Below, one piece after another: positions 1 through 8,412 of a stretch of 30,972 bases of DNA. The translations under genes and the position numbers were made by a program. Origin of the DNA: a virus; IMG/VR virus record IMGVR_UViG_3300020435_000022, positions 1 to 30,972 of that record. The stretch is one strand, 5' to 3'. The notes beneath the pieces are model-generated. The model did no database searches, was not told the DNA's origin, and worked only from the letters and a program-made list of their open reading frames with translations. Numbering within the stretch: position 1 is the first letter of the stretch; each line of letters opens with the position of its first letter.

Positions 1-1869
1 GATGAACAGGGTCAAGTAATTCAAAAATTTGAAAATCCCAATGTAGAAGAGCCTGTTACCACATGGATGGATGAGTTAGGAGACGAAGCAGAAACCACAA
101 TGAAGAAAACCAAGACTTATTCTACTCGTGGGGGAACATGGAGTTGGGAGAGTCCTACTCAAGCAACAATATGGAAGGATTATCCAGGTCAGATATACTG
201 GTCAGAGCAAGTTGATACTGGTCTTACACCTTCACAATGGGTAAATACTCTTGATGTTGCAGAAACACCTAAAACTGCGTTAACAACGAATCTTCTTGCT
301 GCACAGCAACATGCATATGGTATGCAAAGTCCACATTCTGTTACTACAGATGCCCTTAAGGAATTTGTTAAGCCTAAAGCAGAATTTGATGTTGTAAGTG
401 GAGAGAAAATTGCTGCTGTTGCACCATCTGTTGATACTGACCAGCATTTGGATCGAACTAACTTGCTTATGCAGCAAGATATGGAAAACATCTCTGAAGT
501 TGCAAAGCAGGGATTTAAACCTGGAGGTAAAACTCTGTTAACTGCATTTGACGCTGGTAAAGTAGGACAAAGTGTTGATCCAGAAAGTCCGATTAAACCG
601 ATAAGTGAAATACGCACTCAAGTGATGGAAATACCTGGTACATTGTCAGTTCGTGTAGTTCCAGATCAATCAGAAGGTATATTCCAGCCTACATATGAAG
701 AACGACAACAAATGGCGAAATTCAAAGAGGATACTCAAGCTAATCGGGAAGCATGGGATAGACAGGTTGCTAGGAAAATTCAAGAATTTGAAGCAAGAGG
801 CAGAAAGCCATATGTAGCACCAAAACCAGTACAAGGTCAGACTATTGCTCATTTGGGCAAAGGAGATAAGAAGTCAACACTTATTAACAGCCTTGCAGAG
901 CTTGCTGCTAAACGTAAAGGTGGTGGTGATCTAGGAATTCCAGGAGCTACAACATCTAATACACCGCCTATAGAATCCGAATGGTTCAGTAATTTAAAAG
1001 CAGCAAGAATGTACCATGATGGAGTTCCAGAAGATTTTCCAAGCAATGTATATGAGGGAGGCTCGCAAATGAGTGCAAACGAACTACTGATGGATGATCA
1101 GTTAGAAGAAATGAAAGCTCAGAATGCGAAGAATGAGGCAGCAAAAAATGCACCTAAAATCCCTCAATTCAAATCTGGTGATGTAGTCAAATACACTAAT
1201 AAAGAGGGTCAAAGTTACTCAATGACAGTTTCTAAAGGTGAACATATTCATGGTATTAATATAGTTTATCATAAAGCACCTAAAGGTTGGGCTTCATCCG
1301 AAGTCAGTACTGGTAGAAGAATGTTTACTGGTGGAACACGCAAAGATGTTATTGCAAAGACTCAAAAATTCTTATCCGATCCTAAAGAAGCCACTAATGC
1401 TCTTAAAGTCATTAAGGAGGTACGAGCAAAGAATGCTAAAGCTGGCATAGGTCCATCTGGAGAAACTATTGAATTGTTTAAGAGCCGTGTAACAGGGGAA
1501 TACACTACAAAGAAAGGAGTCCGTAAGGCAGGAGTAAAAGCACTTGCTAAAGCAGCTAAACCAGTTGGTTCTACTACATTAAATGCCTTAACTGCCTTTT
1601 CATTAATATCTCCATTTGTTGGAGCATTTGGTGCTGTTGTACAAGAACAAAAGCGTGATGAAGAGAGCAAAGCTGCATATCCGCTGCATCCACCTAAGAA
1701 GAAGTCCCTTTTAACAAGATTTAGTGAAATGAAGAAGGAGGATTATTACCAAGCATTGAGCCATAGATTTTTCCCTGAAGAAGTTTATGGTGAACATGGA
1801 TATTCATCCCTAAAAAGGGTAAAAGATTTTAGACGAAAAGGCGGAGTACACTGGAGCGACCCAATCTAA
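1..1869 (+). CDS. Unrecognised large protein, 5' end cut by window edge
   Basis: The reading frame is open from the first base (reads DEQGQVIQKF before the first ATG at 67), so the gene starts upstream and at least 622 residues are present. I do not recognise the family. The protein is hydrophilic and rich in Lys, Glu and Ala. There is one hydrophobic stretch near the C-terminus (about 1570-1635, around LTAFSLISPFVGAFGAV) and then a basic tail. The middle holds a short beta-rich segment (GDVVKYTNKEGQSYSMTVSK). Only one base separates its stop from the start of the next gene, so it is probably co-translated with the HNH-like gene and terL. A large virion-associated or packaging-related protein is possible by position, but this is inference only. 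Confidence 0.8.
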   Translation, partial: DEQGQVIQKFENPNVEEPVTTWMDELGDEAETTMKKTKTYSTRGGTWSWESPTQATIWKDYPGQIYWSEQVDTGLTPSQWVNTLDVAETPKTALTTNLLAAQQHAYGMQSPHSVTTDALKEFVKPKAEFDVVSGEKIAAVAPSVDTDQHLDRTNLLMQQDMENISEVAKQGFKPGGKTLLTAFDAGKVGQSVDPESPIKPISEIRTQVMEIPGTLSVRVVPDQSEGIFQPTYEERQQMAKFKEDTQANREAWDRQVARKIQEFEARGRKPYVAPKPVQGQTIAHLGKGDKKSTLINSLAELAAKRKGGGDLGIPGATTSNTPPIESEWFSNLKAARMYHDGVPEDFPSNVYEGGSQMSANELLMDDQLEEMKAQNAKNEAAKNAPKIPQFKSGDVVKYTNKEGQSYSMTVSKGEHIHGINIVYHKAPKGWASSEVSTGRRMFTGGTRKDVIAKTQKFLSDPKEATNALKVIKEVRAKNAKAGIGPSGETIELFKSRVTGEYTTKKGVRKAGVKALAKAAKPVGSTTLNALTAFSLISPFVGAFGAVVQEQKRDEESKAAYPLHPPKKKSLLTRFSEMKKEDYYQALSHRFFPEEVYGEHGYSSLKRVKDFRRKGGVHWSDPI

Positions 1870-1870
1870 T

Positions 1871-3274
1871 ATGTCTAGAAAAAAAGAAAGAGAATTATCA
1901 AGATTATTAGACCTTACCAGGCATAAGCCAGGTGGTTCTAAGAAAAAGCAAGGTCAGGTAGCTGCTGCATTTGTTCAGGAGGATCTGTTGCCACAAACTA
2001 AAATAGTAGTAAAGGAGAAAGCACCTAATCTCGTCAAACCAAATAAAAGAGTTACTAATAATGACACGAAAACAATTCTAACTCGTGGACCTACTGGAGA
2101 AGGTGGATTTAAGACACGAGAAGAATTTTGGGGTGGGTTTGATACAAGATGGCGACAAAGTAGAGAATTAGTAGCTGCAAGAGATACTCCTGATCCTAAA
2201 ATAAAAACAGAGAAAAAATGGGGTGGAGAATTAATTACAACGCTAGACTTAGATAATCCTCCAATTGACCAAATTAGTGGAAAACCAATAACTGGTCCAT
2301 ATCAAACTGATCACCCTGTTCCTCAATCTATATTAAAAAGAAGAACTACTCATCCAGTTGGAGCAAATAAATGGCCTAAATGGGTACTTGATAAACATGG
2401 TCCAAGCATTACCATGAAACAAGCACGAAATATTAAAAATGAAAGGCGTGTACTTCAAACTACTTCACCTGAAAGTAACCAGCTTAAATCAAATAAGGGG
2501 TTAATGGATTATGACTCAGAGTTTGGTTGGGGTAATAAGGATAACCCATTGAATTATAAGCCGAAAGTACAAGCACAAAGATATCATGATGCTTTAAAGT
2601 ATGCAGCGGAACAGACTGGTAAGCACATGATGACTAGAGAAGAGGGCCAAAAATATATTCAAATGACTGGTAAACAGCCTACAGTTCCAGGTTGGGATAA
2701 TCCTGAGTTCAGTCCTCCTGCATACTTTCCTCCTACAGTTGGCAAAGATGCACCAAAAAAAATTACATCTCGCTCTGCTTCTATTATAACAAAACAAAAA
2801 TTAGTTTCGACTGAGACTAATGTATTACAAGCATCAGATCAAAGTAATACTAAGCCTAAGTCAACTATCCAGCCCAAAACAGAAGCTGCACCTTCAACTG
2901 CAAAATCTCTGGATAATAAGTCTGACTATGAATATTCAGCAAAAAAGCAATGGCGCAGAAAAGTGGGTACTAAAACATGGGAGAAAGTTCCACCAGTTAA
3001 GAAAAAGACAGATACAAAGAAAACGACTACTGGTGAATATGAGTTCTCAAAAAAAGGAGAATGGCGCAGAAAAATAGGAACAAAAAATTGGGAAAAAGTA
3101 CCTAAAAAATCTAATAAAACAACTGGTCAATCTTATTTACAAAAGAAGTTTCCAGGTATTAATGCACCTAAACTTGTAAAAAATGATAAAGGAGTCCTAG
3201 TTACTGAACGAGTTAAAACGACAGAAGAGAATCGTAAAAAGAAAATAAAAATTGATGAAGAAGATATATGGTGA
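1871..3274 (+). CDS. Putative HNH endonuclease-like protein upstream of terminase
   Basis: 467 residues, very basic. Residues 146-209 read like a beta-beta-alpha-metal (HNH) core: TDHPVPQSIL at 146-155 (D147, H148), then N190 in NERRVL, then SNQLKSNK at 202-209. This DH-x-VPQS / N-x-x-VL / N-x-x-K spacing matches the HNH pattern. The usual zinc-binding CxxC pairs are absent. HNH proteins beside the terminase are common in tailed phages, and in some they are needed for cutting at packaging. The rest of the protein is Lys-rich and low in complexity, with a duplicated 24-residue unit near the C-terminus (listed separately). It starts 1 bp after the upstream stop and ends 3 bp before the terL start. 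The nuclease call rests on motif reading alone. It could instead be an inactive structural protein. Confidence 0.6.
   Translation: MSRKKERELSRLLDLTRHKPGGSKKKQGQVAAAFVQEDLLPQTKIVVKEKAPNLVKPNKRVTNNDTKTILTRGPTGEGGFKTREEFWGGFDTRWRQSRELVAARDTPDPKIKTEKKWGGELITTLDLDNPPIDQISGKPITGPYQTDHPVPQSILKRRTTHPVGANKWPKWVLDKHGPSITMKQARNIKNERRVLQTTSPESNQLKSNKGLMDYDSEFGWGNKDNPLNYKPKVQAQRYHDALKYAAEQTGKHMMTREEGQKYIQMTGKQPTVPGWDNPEFSPPAYFPPTVGKDAPKKITSRSASIITKQKLVSTETNVLQASDQSNTKPKSTIQPKTEAAPSTAKSLDNKSDYEYSAKKQWRRKVGTKTWEKVPPVKKKTDTKKTTTGEYEFSKKGEWRRKIGTKNWEKVPKKSNKTTGQSYLQKKFPGINAPKLVKNDKGVLVTERVKTTEENRKKKIKIDEEDIW
2921..3103 (+). repeat. Diverged tandem duplication coding a 24-residue unit
   Basis: Residues 351-374 and 388-411 of the HNH-like protein are two copies of one unit. 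Both follow the plan YE[YF]S-K-x-WRRK-[VI]-GTK-x-WEKVP (for example WRRKVGTKTWEKVP and WRRKIGTKNWEKVP). A short Lys/Thr-rich linker separates them. At DNA level the copies match best around atggcgcagaaaa. The aromatic and basic make-up suggests a small nucleic-acid or protein-binding module, but no family was recognised. Confidence 0.85.
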
Positions 3275-3277
3275 GAG

Positions 3278-4732
3278 TTGGATGTGAGTAACGCAGAACG
3301 TGCTATATCAATTGCAGAAGCAATAGTAGAGGCAGAAGAAACTAATAAACTTCTTCAGTATGAGCCTTATGAATATCAAAAAAGATTTCATAATGCAAAA
3401 GACAATACTGGAAAGTTAGCTCGACAACGCCTTTTAATGGCAGCTAATAAGACAGGGAAAACATATTGCGGAGCCGTTGAACTTGCAATACATTTGACAG
3501 GGATCTATCCAGACTGGTGGACAGGAGCTAGATTTAATAGACCAGTTACAGTATGGGCTGCTGGCAACACTACAGGTAATACAAGAGATATAGTGCAAGC
3601 AGAGTTATTAGGAGAACCAGGTGATCCTGAAGAATATGGTAAGGGTGCAATACCTAGAGAACTTATTGTAGGTACACCTTTAAGATTACCAGGTATCCCA
3701 AATGCTGTGCAAAGCCTAGTTGTTAAACATAAATCTGGAAAGAACTCAAAATTAATGTTTAAATCTTATGAGCAGGGCAAACAGCAATGGATGGGTAAAG
3801 CAGTAGATGTTGTCTGGTTGGATGAGGAACCTCCACAGGATATATACTCTCAAGCACTTCGGGCATCTTTGAAGTCTGGTGGACTTGTGTATATGACTTT
3901 TACTCCAGAAACAGGGATGACTCCAGTAGTTACTCAGTTTATGACAAAGCTAGGTAGCTCACAGGCATTGTTCTCTGCGACATGGGATGACGCACCTCAT
4001 CTGAATGAGGATATCAAGGAAGAGATACTTCGAGCGTTGCCTCCACATGAACGTGAAATGCGTTCTAAGGGTGTCCCTGTTTTTGGTTCTGGATTAGTAT
4101 TTCCTAATATGGAAGATGAGATCCGATGTGAGCCATTTGCTATACCAGAGTATTGGCCTCGTATCTGTGGTATAGATTTCGGTTGGGATCACCCTACTGC
4201 TGCCGTGTGGCTTGCATGGGATCGTGATACTGATGTGGTATATGTTTATGATTGTTATCGTCAATCTTCTGCCACACCAGTTATACATGCTGCTGCAATT
4301 AAAGAAAGGGGTGCATGGGTTCCTGTAGTATGGCCTCATGATGGTTCACAGCATGATAAAGGATCAGGTCAGTCTCTTGCAGATATATATAGAAAGCAGG
4401 GAATTAAGATGTTAGGAACACATTTTAAGAATCCTGGTGGTGATATTGCAATTGAACCTGGTATTATGGAAATTCTTCAAAGAATGGAAACTGGAAGATT
4501 TAAAGTATTTAATTACTTGAATGACTGGTATGAAGAAGTCCGAATGTATCATCGTAAAGATGGTAAAATTGTCGCAAACATGGATGACTTAATGAGTGCA
4601 ACCAGATATGCAACACAATCATTACAATTTGCTTCTTTAAACAAGGAGAGTAAAAAACGAACTAGGAAAGCTATAGGATCTGGACCTGGTGAATGGAACT
4701 ACTTCCCAATTGAAAAACATGTTTATGCATAG
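3278..4732 (+). CDS. terL: Terminase large subunit (packaging ATPase-nuclease)
   Basis: 484 residues. It should power DNA translocation into the prohead through the portal and cut the concatemer. The N-terminal ATPase has a Walker A AANKTGKT at 55-62, a Walker B VDVVWLDEEP at 176-185 with D182 and E183, and a motif III-like TFTPETG near 207-213. The C-terminal RNase H-like nuclease shows GIDFGWDHPTA (D300), an acidic stretch WPHDGSQHD (D355/D360) and NMDDLMSATRYA (D436/D437), the usual three acidic positions. T7 gp19 is 586 residues, so this one is compact. The start used is TTG at 3278, 3 bp after the upstream stop. GTG at 3284 is an alternative that removes two residues. No strong Shine-Dalgarno is visible, so coupling to the upstream gene is likely. 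No small terminase subunit was recognised in the window. Confidence 0.95.
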   Translation: MDVSNAERAISIAEAIVEAEETNKLLQYEPYEYQKRFHNAKDNTGKLARQRLLMAANKTGKTYCGAVELAIHLTGIYPDWWTGARFNRPVTVWAAGNTTGNTRDIVQAELLGEPGDPEEYGKGAIPRELIVGTPLRLPGIPNAVQSLVVKHKSGKNSKLMFKSYEQGKQQWMGKAVDVVWLDEEPPQDIYSQALRASLKSGGLVYMTFTPETGMTPVVTQFMTKLGSSQALFSATWDDAPHLNEDIKEEILRALPPHEREMRSKGVPVFGSGLVFPNMEDEIRCEPFAIPEYWPRICGIDFGWDHPTAAVWLAWDRDTDVVYVYDCYRQSSATPVIHAAAIKERGAWVPVVWPHDGSQHDKGSGQSLADIYRKQGIKMLGTHFKNPGGDIAIEPGIMEILQRMETGRFKVFNYLNDWYEEVRMYHRKDGKIVANMDDLMSATRYATQSLQFASLNKESKKRTRKAIGSGPGEWNYFPIEKHVYA

Positions 4733-4740
4733 GAGATATT

Positions 4741-5343
4741 ATGAAATTTAGTCTTGGAGGCTCATCAGGTGATTGGTGGGGTAAATTTGCAAAGAATTTT
4801 ACTGATAGAGGAGGAGAAATCGGAAAATTTGGCAAGGGATTCACTACTAGCTTAAGCAATACTAGAGACTATCTTAGTGATCGAAGAACTGTTAGTGGAG
4901 ATATTGGTGATATGTTATTTCATCAAAAGAATCCAACTGGAAGATTAAGTGGTGGACTTGACAGACTAAGCGATAATACGATGGGATGGTCAAGACAACT
5001 AAACCCACTATGGGAAGGTGGCTTAACAAAATCAGGTGGTACATTTAAAGATATATTTGGGAATGAAGAAGAAGGGGGTTTGTTGGCTATGTGGTCTGCC
5101 CGAGCAGGACATCATTTGTTTGGAAGGGATGTTTATGCTGATAAGGGAGGTGGTGGTTCTGGTGGAAGCGGAGCTACAGTCGATGATTCAGAAGATCCAA
5201 GTTTAATCAATCAGGGTAATTGGACTGCAGCTGCTCAGATTGGAAAGATAGATAGGAGGAATCTTGCAGAAATAAAAGCTGGTGGATACCATGATCGTGC
5301 AAAGACACAACGTGGTCGCCTTAATGTTAAAGATATATCATAA
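4741..5343 (+). CDS. Unrecognised Gly-rich protein between terL and portal (A)
   Basis: 200 residues, rich in Gly, Asp and Arg, not recognised. The start ATG at 4741 follows gagatatt closely, 8 bp after the terL stop. It has DWWGKF at residues 11-16, a Gly/Ser linker near 136-144 (GGGGSGGSG) and PSLINQGNW at 153-161. The following gene product carries a closely similar motif at its C-terminus and a comparable DWW-x-K segment, so the two may be distant paralogues or may bind the same partner. T7 encodes small virion proteins (gp6.7, gp7.3) just before its portal gene, and by position these two may be counterparts. No membrane segment or enzyme motif is visible. Confidence 0.85.
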   Translation: MKFSLGGSSGDWWGKFAKNFTDRGGEIGKFGKGFTTSLSNTRDYLSDRRTVSGDIGDMLFHQKNPTGRLSGGLDRLSDNTMGWSRQLNPLWEGGLTKSGGTFKDIFGNEEEGGLLAMWSARAGHHLFGRDVYADKGGGGSGGSGATVDDSEDPSLINQGNWTAAAQIGKIDRRNLAEIKAGGYHDRAKTQRGRLNVKDIS

Positions 5344-5363
5344 ATTTATCATAAGGAGATAAT

Positions 5364-6476
5364 ATGGGATTATTTGGAAGTGGAGGAGGAACATTAGGTT
5401 TAGGTGGTACAAAATATGATCCTACTACATATGGTGGTACTCTTGGAGATGTAACAGGCAGTCTTCAAGATACATATGAAGGTGGTGTTGATTCTGCAGC
5501 TGCTACAGCAGCAATTATAAAAGAAAAAACAAATAAAGCCTGGACTGGAATGCAGAATATGGCGAGTGACTGGTGGGATAAAGGAGCCGTAGGTCTTACA
5601 GATCTTTGGGCAGGGACTGGAATGGAAGATATGGCTGCAAGATGGACTGACCCTGAAGCAATGAAAGCAGCATGGATGCCTGGTAAATGGGCAGCTGATT
5701 CGTCTTTTCAATCTAAATGGATGATGGGTTTTGATATGCTGAAACATATGGAAGGTTTCAGTATGGGGGATTTCCAACAGTATCGGCAGAATTTATATTC
5801 AGAATATGATAAATGGAAAGCAGGATATGATACAACTGTAGGTGATTTATCAGATGCTGCAGGAGATGCCGAAGATAAGATTAATGAAAATATTGCTGAT
5901 ATAAATGAGGATATTGAAACAGGTATTGATGAAAATACTGATACTCTCAATCAGATGGAAGACACAATCAATAGTAATGTTGCAGATGCTAATGTAGCTC
6001 TCGACAATTTAAACGCTGTTGTTAATGATACAAGCACTATAATAAATCAAGGTCTTGATGCATCTATTAATATTAACAATCCTAATGCTTTAATTACGAA
6101 TCCTCAAGGCTGGTATGATGCAAATATTGAGGGGTTGCGACAAGGACCAGGTAAAGTTTGGTATGATTGGGTAACAGGAAAAGATGAAGATGCCATAATA
6201 GAACATGGTGCAACAAATATAGGTAATCTATTTCAAGATTATGGTGAGGATTTAGGTAATATGTTCGGGGGCCTTATGGATTATGCCTTTGATTGGAGTG
6301 ATGATGGAGCAAGTGACGAATTGAGAAATAGAAGACGCCCGACTAATGCTGGAGATCCATTTGGTCTTGAAGGTACATCACGAAGATTAGTTGAATCACA
6401 AGATACTTTCCAATCAAGACAGAATAGAAAGGCGCAAATGGCTCCTTCTATGATAAACAAGGGTAATTACGCATAG
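5364..6476 (+). CDS. Unrecognised Gly-rich/coiled-coil protein before portal (B)
   Basis: 370 residues, acidic, not recognised. It is preceded by a good ribosome site (aaggagataatATG). The N-terminus is glycine-rich (GLFGSGGGTLGLGGTKYD). DWWDKGAVGLTDLW lies in the first quarter. About residues 150-230 are predicted helical with a heptad-like run of Asp, Glu, Asn, Ile and Leu (INENIADINEDIETGI), suggesting a coiled coil. The protein ends PSMINKGNYA, almost the PSLINQGNW motif of the upstream product. With the portal gene starting 8 bp downstream, a minor head or connector-associated virion protein is the likely role, by position only. Confidence 0.85.
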   Translation: MGLFGSGGGTLGLGGTKYDPTTYGGTLGDVTGSLQDTYEGGVDSAAATAAIIKEKTNKAWTGMQNMASDWWDKGAVGLTDLWAGTGMEDMAARWTDPEAMKAAWMPGKWAADSSFQSKWMMGFDMLKHMEGFSMGDFQQYRQNLYSEYDKWKAGYDTTVGDLSDAAGDAEDKINENIADINEDIETGIDENTDTLNQMEDTINSNVADANVALDNLNAVVNDTSTIINQGLDASININNPNALITNPQGWYDANIEGLRQGPGKVWYDWVTGKDEDAIIEHGATNIGNLFQDYGEDLGNMFGGLMDYAFDWSDDGASDELRNRRRPTNAGDPFGLEGTSRRLVESQDTFQSRQNRKAQMAPSMINKGNYA

Positions 6477-6484
6477 GTAAAATT

Positions 6485-8146
6485 ATGGCACAATATGGGG
6501 AGAAAGATCCTTTAGGTTCAAGGATTGACAAACACTACGAATATTTAAAAGGTAAGCGTACTACCTGGGAACGCCATTGGCAGGAACTTGCAGAATATGT
6601 GTTACCTCATAGATCAGACTTTACTTCAAAACGTTCACTAGGTGAAGAACGCTTAGAGATGGCATTTGAAGGTACAGCCATGAGAGCATTAAAACGTTTT
6701 GCATCACAAATCCATAATGTATTTACTCCTATGGGTGCTGAATGGTTTAAACTAACAACTGGTGTTACAGAGGTTGATAAACAAAGAGATGTCCAACTAT
6801 GGTTAGAAAATGCTACAAAAATTGTTAAACATCATATATCACGCCCATCCTCTAATTTCCATAGCGCAGTATATCAGTACTATCTCGAAGCGGGTGCTTT
6901 TGGGACTGGTATCATTTTTGTTGAAGATATTCCTGGTCTTGGTCCTCGTTACCGCAACTTCCCTCTTTCTGATTGTGTATTGGCTGCTGGAGGTGAAATG
7001 GAAATTGACACGATCTACAGACTCTACAAACAAACTGCGAAGGATTTAGTAAGTCGGTATCCTGCAGAGAGTCTTCCTGAAGATATACTTAAAAAAGGCT
7101 TTGGGGATAAAATGCTGGAAGATGAAGATGTAGTGCATTTAGTAACACCATCATGGACTTTAATGGAGTTCCTACCTGAAAAATGGGAGAAACAATATGT
7201 TGCAATTACTTATTTAAAAGATAAAAAACATGTAATTCAGGTTGGTGGATATGATGAGATGCCATATATCTGTGCAAGATGGGAGAGATCAGATAGAGAA
7301 ATTTATGGCAGAGGTCCAGCATGGGAAGTATTACCTGATATGCGTTTAATGAATGAAGTTGAGAAAGTATATCTAAAAGGTGTACAAAAAGCTATTGCAC
7401 CTCCTATGTTTGTTCCAGATTCAGGACTCCTTGATCCACTTGATACAACGCCTGATGCAATTAACTATTACAATGTAGGTATAGGTGGTAAAGATATGAT
7501 ATTTCCAGTACCCAATGCTGGTAAGGTTGAATATGCAATGGATTTAAGTGCTAAACTTACAGGCTCTATAAAAGAAGGGTTTTTCCTTGATGTCCTGGAA
7601 TTACCTGGTCCAACTGCACCAGATGGAGATGTAATGAGGTTTTCTGCAACCGAAGTATCAGTCCGTATGAGACAGAGAATGCCTGTACTTGGGCCACTTT
7701 TAGCACGTCAGGAGAATGAATTTCTTGATCCTCTTATCAGAAGAACAGTAAATATACTAATGCGATCAATGATGCTTGGTCCTTTACCGCCTGTATTAGA
7801 ACAAATTGGCTACAGGATTGAATATCTGAATCCAATATCTATTTCATTGAGGAGTGGTGAAGTAAATTCAATGGTACAATTGTTTGAAATGATAATGCCT
7901 CTGGCACAGATAGATCAAACTATTCCAATGTATTTTGATACTCAAAAAATATTAAAGAATACAGCTGAAGTCCTGCAAGTACCTCCTTCTAACTTGAGAT
8001 CAGAAGAAGAAGTACAGGAGATTATTAAGAGACAACAGCAACAAAAGCAAATGCAGATGGAACAACAGCAAGCACAAGTGATGGCACAAGTAGATGAAAG
8101 TCAGGCTAATGCTGAAGCAAAAAGGTCACAAGCTAGGGCAGCATGA
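6485..8146 (+). CDS. Portal (head-to-tail connector) protein, T7 gp8-like
   Basis: 553 residues, close to the 536 of T7 gp8. This family forms the dodecameric ring at one capsid vertex, through which terminase pumps DNA and to which the tail attaches. Typical features are the N-terminal LKGKRTTWERHWQELAEYVL helix followed by LPHRSDF, the FEGTAMRALKRFASQIHNVF segment, the YGRGPAWEVLPDMRLMNEV helix (about residues 274-292), and a C-terminal Gln-rich coiled tail (about 515-545). The C-terminal barrel end of podovirus portals often looks like this. Gene order terL, two small proteins, portal, scaffold and capsid supports it. The stop overlaps the next gene by 4 nt (ATGA). Confidence 0.95.
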   Translation: MAQYGEKDPLGSRIDKHYEYLKGKRTTWERHWQELAEYVLPHRSDFTSKRSLGEERLEMAFEGTAMRALKRFASQIHNVFTPMGAEWFKLTTGVTEVDKQRDVQLWLENATKIVKHHISRPSSNFHSAVYQYYLEAGAFGTGIIFVEDIPGLGPRYRNFPLSDCVLAAGGEMEIDTIYRLYKQTAKDLVSRYPAESLPEDILKKGFGDKMLEDEDVVHLVTPSWTLMEFLPEKWEKQYVAITYLKDKKHVIQVGGYDEMPYICARWERSDREIYGRGPAWEVLPDMRLMNEVEKVYLKGVQKAIAPPMFVPDSGLLDPLDTTPDAINYYNVGIGGKDMIFPVPNAGKVEYAMDLSAKLTGSIKEGFFLDVLELPGPTAPDGDVMRFSATEVSVRMRQRMPVLGPLLARQENEFLDPLIRRTVNILMRSMMLGPLPPVLEQIGYRIEYLNPISISLRSGEVNSMVQLFEMIMPLAQIDQTIPMYFDTQKILKNTAEVLQVPPSNLRSEEEVQEIIKRQQQQKQMQMEQQQAQVMAQVDESQANAEAKRSQARAA

Positions 8147-8412
8147 ACTTCCCTTTCGCTGAGAGGAAAATAGAAGCAGAATTATTTAGAAATGTATTTG
8201 GTAGTGAAGAAGGAAAAGAACTTCTTGCAATACTTGCTAAAAATTTTCATGTTTATAAGACAGTACAAACTCCTGATCCTTATATCTCCGCCTATCAAGA
8301 AGGTCAAAGATCAGTTGTTATTAAAATGATGGAGATAATAAATACAGATCTGGATGCTGTAAAAAGGCGTATGGATCAAATTGAAACTGAACGAATTAAA
8401 AGGAGACAATAA
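8143..8412 (+). CDS. Small Bbp19-like phage protein
   Basis: 89 residues. It resembles the small family typified by Bbp19 of Bordetella phage BPP-1, found next to portal genes of podoviruses. It has the usual run FRNVFGSEEGKELLAILAKN, then a DPY motif, then YQEGQRSVVIKMMEII. The molecular role of the family is not established as far as I know; a virion or assembly role is inferred from its constant position. The start overlaps the portal stop (ATGA at 8143) and its stop overlaps the scaffold start (TAATG at 8410-8414), so it is translationally coupled on both sides. Confidence 0.7.
   Translation: MNFPFAERKIEAELFRNVFGSEEGKELLAILAKNFHVYKTVQTPDPYISAYQEGQRSVVIKMMEIINTDLDAVKRRMDQIETERIKRRQ

Noticed and set aside
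189-617. 142-residue minus-strand ORF inside the first gene
   Set aside because: It lies wholly within a well-formed + frame, has no ribosome site and no recognisable protein features. Other minus-strand ORFs through 29 kb are of the same kind.
2306-2498. DHPVPQS...N...K pattern resembling the HNH region of Cas9/IscB
   Set aside because: No RuvC motifs, bridge helix, repeats or guide-RNA locus nearby. The pattern is shared by many stand-alone HNH nucleases, and the terminase neighbourhood explains it better.
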